A stretch of 64,000 nucleotides of DNA. It comes from Pegoplata infirma (Eukaryota; Arthropoda; Insecta; Diptera; Anthomyiidae). Positions within the stretch are counted from its first letter, which is position 1, and each line of letters begins with the position of its first letter. The translations under genes and the position numbers were made by a program. The DNA lies in NCBI GenBank assembly GCA_963921195.1, contig OY992539.1:135435182-135499181 (forward strand), written 5' to 3'. This document shows positions 21,500-33,244 of this stretch, one piece after another. A model generated the notes under the pieces. The model was not told the DNA's origin and ran no database searches. It saw only the letters and a program-made list of their open reading frames with translations.

Positions 21500-22716
21500 T
21501 TTTAATTTTCTAAAAAATGTTGAAAATTTTCTTATTTCCGGACACAAAAATTGTTTGTATTTGTTTTTTACATTTTGGAGTCAGAAAACATGAGTTAAAA
21601 TGATTTTAGGAAGAGGCATTGAACAATTTTCTAAGTTCCGAATTTTTGTTTTTTCCCGCACACAAAATTTTTGGAAAATGTTGTAAGTTCCGGACATAAA
21701 AATTTGTTAACTTATTTTTTTTTTGCTTTTGGAAGTAAAAATCTTATTGAAAATGACTTTGAAGAAAGCTTTTAGAAGTCCCTGATGTAATTATTTTTTT
21801 TGTTTTCGTGTAAAGAATTTGATAAAAAATAATTAAGAGTTCCGTAAATTTTTTTGAAAATTTTCTAAGTTCCAAATTTTTGAAAATTTAATTATTATTC
21901 CCGGACATAAAAATTGTTTGTAGTTTTTTTTGCATTTTTGAGTCAAAAAACATCATTCAAAATGATTTTAGGAAAAAGTACTAAAAAATTTTCTAAGTTC
22001 CGAATTTTTTCCTTCAAAATTTTCCAAGTCCCGGGCACAAAATTTTTTGGAAAAGTTCCAGACACAAATTTTTTATTTTTTTTTTTTAGCTTTTTGGAAT
22101 AAAAAACTATTAAAAATACCTTTGAAAAAAAAAGTATATGTTCCGAAAACATTTGCTGTGTTTTTCAAAAAGTGGATATATTTTTAGATTAATCTTATTT
22201 TGTTTAAAAAAAAAATATTTTAACATACCAAAACAAATTTGGATTATTTTTTTTACGTAATCTACAATAAATTAGCAATTATATTCCGAAAAAATAATAA
22301 AAAAAAATGGAAAATGAAAAAGGTTATAAAAAAATCAAAATTAATCCAAAGTGGACTTATTAAATCCTAAAATTTTATTGGATTAATTTTGATTTTTTTA
22401 TAATTTTTTTTTCATTTTCAAAATGTTTTTATTATTTTTTCGAATTATAATTGCTAATTTATCGTGGATTACGGAAAAAATATTCCAAATTTGTTTTAGC
22501 ATGTTAAAATATTTATTTTAAACTAAATAAGATTAATCCGAAAATAAATCCATTTATTGAATAACACAGCAATTGTTAAAGTCCCGGAAACATAAATATT
22601 TTGACAATTTTTTTTGCGTTTTGAAGTAAAAACTTCATTAAAAATGCTTTTAGGAATTGACAAAAGTCGACTTTTTTGAGTTTAGCAAATGTCAAAAAGT
22701 CTACTTTTTGTTGCAA
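21500..22716. repeat. Degenerate tandem repeat with an internal foldback
   Basis: Diverged units of roughly 100-130 bp recur, built around TTTTCTAAGTTCCGAATTTT, GGACACAAAAATTGTTTG and GAGTCAAAAAACATCATT. They are interrupted at about 22153-22572 by an inverted-repeat element with ends TTGCTGTG and CACAGCAA. Related units occur near 27610-27910 and 60900-61020. No coding sequence. Confidence 0.5.
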
Positions 22717-23283
22717 CACTCAAAAAATTATGTTAGTAAAATCAACTGAAAAGGTCAGTTAAAATAAATAGTTTTTAAGTTGTTTTGGGGTCAACTACTT
22801 TTTCAGTTAAATCAACTAACAATGTTAGTTATTTTAACTAACAGAAACCAACTGACTTATGTAGTAAAAATGACTTACATTTGTAGTCAAAAAAACTAAC
22901 ATGTAGTAAAATTAAAATAATCAATATACATATTTTTTTTTAATTTTTCAGAAAAAAATTGAAGACAAAATTTTTTTAAAATTTTTTTTTTTTTTAAAAG
23001 TTGGGAAAAATAAAAAAAAGGAAAATTAATTTTTATTTTTTCAAAAAAAATTTGGAAAATTTTTCAGAAAAAAAAAAATTAAATTAACTACTTTAAATTA
23101 CTGTTATTACATTACAGTACTTTTTTTGTTAGTTATTAAAAAAAAAACGACTTAAAATAACTAACAGAAATAGTTGTTTAATATTTTTCATACAAAAACA
23201 ACTGACTTTGTAGTTGAAAACAACAAACTACTGTAAAATATACAAACAACTAACATATAGTAACTTACATAATTTTCCGAGTG
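22717..23283. mobile_element. CACTC-family MITE, copy A
   Basis: Ends CACTCAAAAAATTATG and CATAATTTTCCGAGTG. AA on both sides (22715-22716 and 23284-23285) fits a 2-bp duplication. The interior is largely self-complementary, with repeated AACTGAC, GTTAGTT and GTAGTTGA words. No reading frame. Confidence 0.75.
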
Positions 23284-23351
23284 AACTGTATAACCCTAGT
23301 TGGACCCTTTAAAATCAACGAGTCCAAATATCGCTGCCTCCTGTAGGGGAT

Positions 23352-23875
23352 CACTTAGAAAATTATGTCAGTTACTACATGTTAGTTGTATGTATATTTT
23401 ACAGTAGTTAGTTGTTTTCAACTACAATGTCAGTTATTTTTGTATGAAAAATATCAAACAACTATTTCTGTTAGTTATTTTAAATAATTTTTTTTTGAAT
23501 AACTAACAAAAAAGTACTGTAATGTAGTAACAGTTAATTAAAGTAGTTAATTAAAAAAAATCGTTTTTTAATTTTCACAACTGTTTTTTAAAAAAAAAAA
23601 AACTTGAAAAAAAATTTGGTCTTAAATTTTTTTTTTCTGAAAAATTTTTTGAAAAAAAAAATATTTATTGTTTATTTTATTTTTACTATATATTAGTTGT
23701 TTTGACTACAAATGTTAGTAATTTTTACTACATAAGTCATTTGTTTTTTGTCAGTTAAAATAACTAACATTGTTAGTTGATTTAACTGAAAAAGTAGTTG
23801 ACCCCAAAACAACTTACAAAGTAGTTATTTTAACTGAAATTTTCAGTTGATTTTACTAACATAATTTTTTGAGTG
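23352..23875. mobile_element. CACTC-family MITE, copy B (inverted relative to A)
   Basis: Ends CACTTAGAAAATTATGTCAG and CATAATTTTTTGAGTG with AT at both flanks (23350-23351 and 23876-23877). It lies 68 bases from copy A in the opposite orientation. Confidence 0.75.
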
Positions 23876-24362
23876 ATGATATGTATAATCAAATATAAGA
23901 TTGAGTCAATCAATCTGTCATATGACTTGTAACAAGTCACTTGTTACAGAGCAGATCATATATTAAATAAAATTTATCAAGTGAATATTTCAAGAAATGT
24001 ATATTACCGTTTATATTTAAGGTGTTAATAAAACTTTATATACAAACAAATATTTATCATTTATTTTTCAAATTTAAAACAAACAAAACTTCATGTATAC
24101 AAACATATTGTGGTGATATTATTTTGTGATCAATTCTAGGAATATTGGAGTAATATGAATGCACAATAAACCCATAGTGGGGAATCTATTTTTAACTAAA
24201 ATACACACAAAAACACATAGAACATAAAACAACCGACGCAAATATCAATCAACCAAGTGAGAAAATGCATCCGTCGAAGGAAGAGAAGAAGGCACCTTCT
24301 TCAATCGCCTATGAACCCCATGCTAATAAAATATAAAGTAAAATAATATACAATACACAATA
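23876..24362. other. AT-rich stretch without recognisable gene
   Basis: Unassigned single-copy-looking sequence including CAAGTGAGAAAATGCATCCG and GAAGGCACCTTC. I see no gene or bounded element. Confidence 0.4.
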
Positions 24363-25391
24363 TCGAGGGCCTATATTCAAAACCATCTATCTAAAAAACA
24401 CAACTTTTCAGGAGAGGCAAAAAAACTGTTTATTATTCTACAATATTTTTTTAAATCAACTACTAATCTCACATTTAATTCGTTTTCAAAATTTTGCACA
24501 ATTGGGGATTTTATGATAGAAAGAGGGTTTTCCATTTTAATAAAAATGAATTATTATGATTTCATTGTCGACATCGGTAAATTTTTAACGTGATTTATTA
24601 ATGATAACGGCTTATAAAAAATTCCGAAATCGAGGTTTTGGTCCACAGGTACTGATTTTTAAGACAAAAAAAATTTTTTAACGAATTTATCTCAAAAATT
24701 GACAAACTGTTGAGTATGTTATGTAAAAAAATAGTAAAAAAATTAAAAACGCGTTTTTGGTCCACAGATGCTGTTCAGCATCGCGATTTTTAAGATTAAA
24801 ATTTTTGTTTAATAATGTACACAAGACATCCAAATTTTTAGCCATATTTTTCAAAAAAGTCAAACAAGAATTTTCAGAAAAAATTAGCATCAGTGGACCA
24901 AAATCGTGGTTCTGGAATTTTTTTTGTCAAATTCATGTTCAGCATGCAAAAATTTGTATAGAAACATGTAATGCATGATGAAATTATTCAAAAAAAAATA
25001 TTTATAAATTAATTATTTTAAAAGATAGAGGGTTTTGCATTCAGAAAAGTTAATTGTGTAAGAGATAGAGAAAACCAAAAATGCAAATAAAATCGCAAAA
25101 AAAAACATTTTTGTTCTGAATTTTACACCATATATGGCATTCACACTTGCGCCCTTAAACAAGTTGTTCAACAAAACACCAGTAACAGAATAAAAATGTA
25201 ATGGACCAGTTAAAGAATAAAAATGTAATGGACATAGAACAAAGACTTTTTTAAACATCTCACTCTTGAACACTTCAAAACAGCAAGTGTGAATGCCATA
25301 ATAGATGAGGGCAGTTTAACTGAATATTTTGCCATCAGAAAGTCATTTTCGTGAAAATGGAAGATAGAAGGTTTTGAATACAGGACCTCGA
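24363..25391. mobile_element. 1-kb inverted-repeat element at TA
   Basis: Ends TCGAGGGCCTATATTCAAAA and the complement of TCGAGGTCCTGTATTCAAAA, with TA outside both. An inner mirrored pair surrounds GGTCCACAGGTACTG/CAGTGGACC. TA flanks suggest Tc1/mariner-type insertion. No transposase frame. Confidence 0.6.
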
Positions 25392-25430
25392 TATACTATA
25401 TATAATAGTTTAGTTAAGAACACAGTGTCT

Positions 25431-26357
25431 ATAAGTAGTATGCAAACAGGGCAAAGTAATTTATTACACAGGGCAACACTTTTTTTTTGCCCGGGTTCTG
25501 ATAGCTAATTTTGGGTATTAGGGGTACGCTGATTTCAAATCTGGCTGCCGTTTTTTTGGGGGCAGCTCTAGTTTTCGAGATATAGCCTAAGGAAACTTTG
25601 AAAATAGTCTGTTTTTGGCATGTTTGTGAGTCCATATTTATCAACACTTATCTTACATCCAAAAAGTGAATGACGATTTTAGGTATGTTGGATATGCTGA
25701 TTCCAAAAATGCTCTTACTTTTGTTGAGTCATCTTTAGTTTTGGAGATATCGCTAAAATAAAATTTTTATATTTATTCCCTCGTTAATTTTGTCTGAATA
25801 TTTATGCCCTTTTCAATAACTCGAAAACTAAAGCTGTCAGAAAAAAGCTAATACCAGTTTTGGAATCCTGGCATCCAATATAGTTAAGTTCGTGTTTAAA
25901 ACAGAGGCACTAAATTTTTTTTTGGAAATTATAGCCAAGCAAAATTGGTAAAAAACGCACTTTTTCGACCCTTTAAGAGCGAATTGCTCGCAAACGCGAG
26001 CTGATGGAAACAATTGGATAACAGATTCGGAATCAGCACACTAAAATCCATATAAATCAGTTGTCAAAGGTCAGGCAAATTGAAAAAGGTAAAATTTTGT
26101 CAACCTGCAAGTAGTTTTTACTACAGAAGTCAGTTGTTTTTTGTCAGTTAAAATAACTAACATTGTTGGTTGATTTAATTGAAAAAGTAGTTGACCTCAC
26201 AACAACTTACAAATTAGTGTTTTTAACTGACATTTTCAGTTGATTTTACATACATAATTTTTTGAGTGTTGCTGTTGTCTTATTGCCGTATGTTTATATG
26301 AAACGTCAAAAGTTACACCTTGTACATTTAGTGCAACTCTGAGTGCATACTACTTAT
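25431..26357. mobile_element. Inverted-repeat element with ATAAGTAGTATGCA ends
   Basis: A 14-bp perfect terminal inverted repeat, ATAAGTAGTATGCA at 25431-25444 and its complement at 26344-26357. A partial CACTC-family copy sits inside near the right end. Target duplication is not clear and no coding frame is recognised. Confidence 0.5.
26107..26268. mobile_element. CACTC-family MITE, copy C (right part only)
   Basis: Matches the last third of copy B (GTTTTTACTACAGAAGTCAG through CATAATTTTTTGAGTG). The left part is missing. Confidence 0.65.
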
Positions 26358-26954
26358 GTACTGGGGGTAACAGTTAAGGTACCTACAGACGACGCAATAT
26401 TATGCACAATATTTTTGACGTTTACCCACGATTGGCATACATAAAAATACTGTGTAAAATATTGAACTGAAAAAAATACATGCAGATTGTACATAATATT
26501 GAATCGTCTGTCGAGGCCTTTAGGCAATTCACAATCTTGCACAAAGTCTCTATTTGAAAGTCGTTTAACCGATTTTTCGATGAAATTTTATTTTGAGTGC
26601 TGATTAAGCACAATTTTCAGCTGATTAAAAAAAAATCAATAAAATTTTTTCCGACTCATTGTCAGCGGATCCCTTTCCTAACTATGATGATTCGATCATA
26701 AGTTTTGTTTTAAATGGTAAGGCACTTAATGCATTGCCTAAATGTATGACGGAGTGCAGTGCATTTTTATGAAAATAGTGTGGAGTTCAAACTCCACCAC
26801 ACTTGCATGCCTATTCAAATTTGTATAAAGATTTGGGTATTTATAGAAAACAGTCAAGTGCGACGAATACGAGAAAACATTTTAGAGAATCGCTGCACAT
26901 TTACTATTTCTAGCATGTTAAAGGTTAGTCGGGATGCTACTTGGTATATAGATA

Positions 26955-27428
26955 CAGTTGTTTTTGTATGAAAAATATTAAACAACTATTTCTGTTAGTC
27001 ATTTTAAATCGTTTTTTTGAACAACTAACAAAAAAGTACTGTAATGTATTCGCAGTTATTTAACGTAGTTAATTTTATTTTTTTTATCTCTGAAAAATTT
27101 TCAAAGTGTTTTTTTCAAAAAATAGAAAAAAATTTTCGTTTATTTTTTATTTTTCACAACCTTAAAAAAAAAAAAAATTCAGTCTTCAATTTTTTTTCTA
27201 AAAAATTTTTTGAAAAAACTTATATTGATTATTTCATTTTTACTACATTTTAGTTGTTTTGACTACAAATGTAAGTAGTTTTTACTACATAAGTCAGTTG
27301 TTTTTTGTCAGTTAAAATAACTAACATTGTTAGTTGATTTAACTGAAAAAGTAGTTGACCACAAAATAACTTATAAAGTAGTTATTTTAACTGACATTTT
27401 CAGTTGATTTTACTAACATAATTTAGTG
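26955..27428. mobile_element. CACTC-family MITE, copy D (left end missing)
   Basis: Family sequence from CAGTTGTTTTTGTATGAAAA to CATAATTTAGTG. The first ~80 bases, including the terminal CACT, are absent. The flanks (26358-26954 and 27429-28034) hold no gene I can recognise. Confidence 0.65.
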
Positions 27429-28034
27429 TAAGAGTCTCCAGAAGGAAAAGTGTGTCTCTCGATCCGAAATCACCTATCCCGTGACTGGTAAAAACGGGAC
27501 ATATCACTAAAATGTCTATCACGTGACAGATGAAAACTGGACTTTTCATTAATCTGTTTAAAAAAAAAAAACTTATCTCGAGACAATGGGACAAAACCAA
27601 ATTATCCTATTTTTACCAAGGCCCGAACAAAATTTATGAAGTCCCACTTTTTTCGTATTGTAAACAAAAATTTCATCAAAAATGATTTAAGAAAAAAATT
27701 TTTTTCATAAATTTTGAAAAAAAAATTCCGAGGAGTAAGTATTTATTTAAAAAAAAAAGAATTGAAATATTTTCTAAGTTTAAAATTTTTTTCAAATTTT
27801 CTAAATTCAGTTCATAAAAATGTTTGGAATTTTTTTTTGAGTTTTGGTAAAAAATTAATTAAAAGTGCTTTAAGGAAATCTTTTTTTTACAAAATTTCTT
27901 AGTTTCCAAAAATGTTGGGTACAGCTGTGATGTATTGAGTGAGGGACATATCCAGATGTATGTCAATAGTGATATATCCGGGGCTGAAACATTCCCTAAC
28001 AAAAGTGATAAGTAGGTATTTTTATAAATATTTG

Positions 28035-29136
28035 CACTAAAAAATTATGTTAGTAAAATCAACTGAAAATGTCAGTTAAAATAACTACTTTGTAAGTTGT
28101 TTTGGGGTCAACTACTTTTTCAGTTAAATCAACTAACAATTTTTACTACTTATGTAGTAAAAACTACTTACATTTGTAGTCAAAACAACTAAAATGTAGT
28201 AAAAATCAGAGACCATAACCGTTATGACATTTATTGAAAAAACTCAAATTTAACTGTTCAAAAATATTATTTTGAAATAGAAATTTAAAATAACAGTTTC
28301 AAAAAATTTATATAAATATCTGTCCAAAATAACAGAAATAAAAAACTTTTATTTTTTTTAACTGTTATCAAATACTCTTTGAGCCTTATAAAATTTGATA
28401 TATTTAAGTAAAACTAAAATAAACGCATACAAAAGAATCATATTGATAGCTAATACCTCAATTATTGATTTGAACATTAAAACTTTGATTGATTTGAATA
28501 CAAATAACTGTTATAACAGTTATTTAAAATAAATAAATGTTATTTTAAACTTTTTGAACAAAAAGTTTTTAATTACTGTTATTTTATACTTTTATTGATA
28601 AAAATCAAAAAATAAAAGTTATATCAAATTTTAACACGGGACATCTCTAGAAGTGTTTCCATATATATAATGCATATTTTAGACAACATTCGTTTAATGA
28701 TTTTTTTAAAGCAAAATAACACATATAACTGTTTTATTTGGTCTCTGGTAAAAATAAATTAATCAATATAAATTTTTTTTTTCAAAAAATTTTTCAGAAA
28801 AAAAAATTGAAGACCAAAATTTTTCCAATTTTTTTTTTTTTTTTTTTAAAAGTTGTGAAAAATAAAAAAAACGAAAATTTATTTTTATTTTTTGGAAAAA
28901 AAACTTTGAAAATTTTTCAGAGATAAAAAAAAATAAATTTAACTACTTTAAATAACTGTTACTACATTACAGTACTTTTTTGTTAGTTGTTCAAAAAAAA
29001 CGACTTAAAATAACTAACAGAAATAGTTGTTTGATATTTTTCATACAAAAACAACTGACTTTGTAGTTGAAAACAACTAACAACTGTAAAATATACAAAC
29101 AACTAACATGTAGTAACTTACATAATTTTTTGAGTG
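28035..29136. mobile_element. CACTC-family MITE, copy E, split by a hAT MITE
   Basis: Ends CACTAAAAAATTATGTTAG and CATAATTTTTTGAGTG with TG on both sides (28033-28034 and 29137-29138). The copy is interrupted at 28207-28747. Without the insertion it is about 550 bp, the same length as copies A and F. Confidence 0.75.
28207..28747. mobile_element. 541-bp hAT-type MITE nested in copy E
   Basis: Ends CAGAGACC and GGTCTCTG with a perfect 8-bp duplication GTAAAAAT (28199-28206 and 28748-28755). The interior contains mirrored TAACTGTTAT/ATAACAGTTA words. No coding frame. Confidence 0.82.
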
Positions 29137-29138
29137 TG

Positions 29139-29989
29139 TGATAGTTTTTTTGGGTCCGGGTGATATGTCACGTGACCAATCATGGACCTATCACTTTTCC
29201 AGTAGGGTCTGAACAGAATAAGCACATCAAGGTGTCATTATTAGAAAAAATATGTCCGCGACGGCAGAAACTGTCTATGTGTTGAGATAATTTGTGATGA
29301 ACAAATCATAATTTTATAGGGAGAAGTCGCCATTTTAGTTAATAATTTAATATTAATTAGTTATATTTATAGTAATATTGACAAGTAAAGTTATTTAATA
29401 TTCCCATCTCTGCTACCCATAACATTTAGAAATATTTCGTATTAATGTGCGAATGATGTTAAAAATATTGTAAAAGGAAATCTGTAGGTACAATTTTGAA
29501 AAATTAAAGCATCAAAACTTATTTGTTTCTTTTTTTTTTAAATGCAATAACAAGAAAACATCAATAGAAACTGCAGCAAATGCGTTGTGGCAGGCAGCAT
29601 CAGCCCTACTTTATTGTTTCCATTTTGAATTTCCTGTTTCAATTCATTTACATGTTTTGAATGAAAAATTAAAAGAAAACATAAAACTATAAAAAGATAT
29701 TAATTTTAACATTTCCTCAAATGACGCGTGCCACTTGAAAATTAGTGATTTTTTTATTTGGAAAATTGATAAGATTTAATATTATCTCACAGATACCCAG
29801 AAAAATTTTTCGGAACTTGTTCATATACAAACTGTTCTATAACATGTTCTTTCCTTATATTTTTGTTTAAACACTTTGTTTAAGAAAAGAAACAATGTCA
29901 TTCAAAAATACCATGTTCTGGTAAAATTGTTTCGGGAGTTAAGTTCTACACTCAAAATTAGGACCTAGATTAGGTTGAATATCGCCATT
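29139..29989. other. Stretch without recognisable gene
   Basis: AT-rich sequence. GATATGTCACGTGACC near 29160 resembles words at 27470-27540 on the other side of copy E. Nothing else is identifiable. Confidence 0.4.
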
Positions 29990-31950
29990 TGTGATTCCCT
30001 TAATTTAATTTTCCTACTCCTCCTCTGATACAAAGTTCTACTATTAAACCACCCCGATTCTCTAAGGTATTCAGCTAGAGACGTCAATGAAGGCAATCCT
30101 GGTCATCAAAATATCTTTTGCCCAAATGCTTAAGGCGGCTTTTCATCAGACCTGGGCATTCACATAACAAGTTTTTTACTAACTTCTCCTCTTTCTCCTC
30201 CTTCACATCCCCACAACTTCTACAATAGTCTCTATCAGAAATTCCCACACGCTCGGCCATTTTGCCAATTATACGGTGTCCTGTAAGTACTCCTACTAAT
30301 AGGCTAACCATCCGTGTGCTAAAATTAAAAATACTTTTTTGTCCTCTTAGAATTTATCAGTGGCCACTGGGTTTGCGATATTCTGCACGTAGTTAGTGAT
30401 ATCCAGCTATCCTTCATCCTTTTCTCAGATATCCTATTATTTTCGTGCATTCTCGCACATTCATCAACCAATTCGTTCCCAGCATCCCCACTCTGTGCAG
30501 GGACCAGATTAGCTTGACTGTGTGTTGACTGATTCGACGAAAGGATTATAAACATTTCCTAACGATTCCCAATTTTACAGTGTTTGATTCTAAGGCCTTC
30601 AGAACTGCAAGACTATTCACGAAAATGTTAATAGCGCAAGGACGAAGGTCCCTCTTTTTTTTTACTTTGAGCCAACACTCAGGGGATGCCCCCTACTAAT
30701 GCAATGCATTGTGGTGGTATTAGGAAAATAGGTTATGAGGAGAAGGAAAGAGGGAGTAGTGTTTGTGGACTTTTAATTTGAATTTTTCTAAATTATAGCC
30801 GACTGGGAAGACTTCTGCTGGGAGTTTATTCCACATACGGCTGGTTCGACCGAGAAACGAATTTTCTCTATAATGCGTTGTGCGAGACATTGGACAGTCA
30901 ACAACGAACTGATGTGATCTGCTGGAAAGGCGAGTACTACGGGCATGCACCCGCGTCACAGGGATGAGTTCTCCCATTTCAGCTGAACACTTACCGTGGT
31001 AATATCGATAGAAGAATGACGCACAACCCATATTCCGACGATGCTCCAATGAGTCAATAGAGCTGGATACCCTACTGTCATTGATGAGCTTCAACGCACT
31101 CCTTTGCCCCCGATCTAGAAGCTTCAAGATAGACCTTGAAGCACCTGCCCAGATATGGGAGTTGTATTCCATTTTCGGCTGGATATAGGCGGTATAAATT
31201 GTGAGGAGATCAGATGGAGTGAAGTAATTCTTGCACCGTTTTAAGAAACCAAGACACTTGAATGCTTCTTTCGACACTTGAAAAACATGATTGTTCCAAC
31301 GAACATCACATTGAATTTACATGCCTAGAAAATCAAGAGTTTCTGATTCCTCAATAGCTATACCACCCATGGATACAGATGATCATAATCATCTGCGCGG
31401 CTTTATAATTGCAAGTTCCTCAGTCTGGAAAACATTACATTTATCCGGAAGTCTCAATGAGGCCCTGATTTCGAGGCATTCAGTGTATACTCCCGAACCA
31501 TATCCGCACCCATCTTCATCTTTGATCCATTCGTAAAGATTGAGATCGCATTCTCTGTTATAACAGAGTTTTCCGCCCAGTCTTTCCTAATATGTATTTG
31601 GGCTTCAAAGGTTCTGTCAAAGTTGGTCTGTTGTGAGATATAGTCGGTTCTCTGTTCCAGTTTCGTCCCACCCACCGTACTTAATATGGTCGAGTGTCCC
31701 CAACAGCGTTGCTTAAGCATTGTAAAAGTGTACCTAAGGTAATATCTCTCTTCACCTCGTCTCTGCAACCCGGAAAATGGGTATCCATCAGAACTGCAAT
31801 GGTTTCCCGACTGCTTCTGCAAAAGATCCATCTGTCTTATTAAGAAATCCTGATACACTGGCTTTGGAAAGAACTTTGGTAGTCTCGTCGCTTCCTTAAA
31901 TCCCCCAAATTCTCCACAGAAAAAAAGACCAGTACCCAACTTTAACTAAA
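29990..31950 (-). pseudogene. Non-LTR retrotransposon N2, RNase H and tail region, split
   Basis: Minus-strand remains of the 3' part of a non-LTR ORF2. Upstream piece 31950-31386: RNase H start with SIFTNGSKMKMG (aspartate mutated) and EARIH-type linker. Downstream piece 30650-30080: end of RNase H and a cysteine-rich tail (LLVGVLTGHRIIGK, CRSCGDVKEE, LLCECPG) typical of I/LOA/R1-type elements. The two pieces join at GCGCAGATGATTATGA and GACCTTCGTCCTTGCG, which are contiguous in the plus-strand copy at 36990-37030. Frameshifts and stops make it non-functional. Confidence 0.7.
30655..31385 (-). pseudogene. CR1-like non-LTR retrotransposon, RT C-terminal part (N4)
   Basis: The open frame 31277-30720 (185 codons) reads KEAFKCLGFLKRC, DLLTIYTAYIQPKMEYNSHI, WAGASRSILKLLDRGQRSAL, the LEHRRN motif and SRMWNKLPAEVFP, the standard C-terminal end of RT in CR1-like/jockey-like non-LTR elements. 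Upstream 60-100 bases (to about 31385) encode the preceding SMGGIAIEESETL segment, out of continuous frame. It ends in a short 3' UTR and an A-rich tail (minus strand GTAAAAAAAAAA near 30664). It is inserted into N2 and is 5'-truncated before the catalytic YADD. Confidence 0.78.
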
Positions 31951-32395
31951 CCTAACTTTAACTAATTCTAACTTTAACTCAACGTTATTTTAACTAAAAG
32001 TTTAAAAATTTTCTTAATTGTAAGGAAAAACTTTAGTTAATTTTTTTTTCGAAAAATATTTTTTTAAAAAGATTTCCTGAACCCTGACCCTGGAAGCTGT
32101 GCGCACTCATTAACAAAACAATAGCCTTGTAAATTTTCCATTCTGGTCACAAATAATCACAAAAATTTTGTTTAACAATTCTTTGTTTCTTTGACTTTTT
32201 CTTATTTTAACTTAAAGAAGTCTTTCTGTTTGTTATTATTGGTAAGATTTATATGTATAATTTGTGTCTATTTGGAACGACAGAACAGAGGAAACCACCA
32301 TTTTGATCTTCTTAAGAAATAATACTGTATTTTTATATACTGTAAAAAAGAACATTTACAATAAGGTGATTCGAAATGTTGGGTGAATATCGGAA
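31951..32395. repeat. CTAACTTTAA short tandem stretch and AT-rich spacer
   Basis: About 31940-32000 has imperfect repeats of CTAACTTTAACT. The rest is unassigned. Confidence 0.45.
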
Positions 32396-32399
32396 GGAT

Positions 32400-33240
32400 G
32401 GATTTTTTTTTAGACTCTGAGGTCCGTTATGATACCATGGGAACGGTAATGCGTTTCCCCTACTAGTCCCTGCCGTTAAATCAATTAAAGCTTCTTATTG
32501 AATTTTGACATCTGACAAATCTGAAAGATCGTGCAACTCCCCAGATCCCAGTGAAGCAAGTCTCTGACCAGAAAAAGCCAGACACTGGCAGATTAAGTGT
32601 TCTATAGTTTCCAACTCTTCTTCTTCCATGAAACTCCGGCAAAGTCATTTGATGGCACATTTTTACCGCTCAGCTTGCTTTCCTATAAGGAAGTGTCCGG
32701 TAATTACAGTAATCACCGTCAAAATATCTCCTCTTGGAAGCGATATCAGCTCACTTGTACGCTTCTTTTCAAGAGAAGGTTATATCTGTCGTGAAGTTTC
32801 TCAAACACAATCCATCCCTGGTTAGTCTTCGCCGCGAAACAAAGCCATAAAGTTTGCTTGCAAGTTTCTACATTCAAACCAACACATTCCAATTTTGTTA
32901 GAACATGTAAGGGAGTTCCCAAGCTCTTGCAAGCTCTGTACCCGGGGACCCATATAAATGTATGTCAAACTGCTTGGCCATCTCATATAAAGAAGTGTGG
33001 CAGTAAAGCATTGACTCCAGAGACTTGACTGTCAGAATAGTTGTGACTGCAGTTTTAGACAAGACATTGCAACTCAACCACTTTTTTTTATGGTTAGCAT
33101 CTCTGCCTTGTAAACACTTCAGTGATCTGTCAATATTCGAGCCAGGCTAAGCCCATGCTCTTCTGAAAAGACTCCGAAGCCCACTTGTTCGTGCTGCTTC
33201 TTTTTATGGAGGCTCCACTTACCGGAATGCCCCTCTTCCA
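32400..33240 (-). pseudogene. N1 non-LTR retrotransposon 3' part, heavily decayed
   Basis: Matches, with many changes, the minus-strand copy at 57626-58560. Shared words include AGCAAGTCTCTGACCAGAAA, TTGGAAGCGATATCAGCTCA and AAACTGCTTGGCCATCTC. It covers RNase H to the 3' UTR. No frame longer than about 65 codons survives. Confidence 0.65.
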
Positions 33241-33244
33241 AGAC

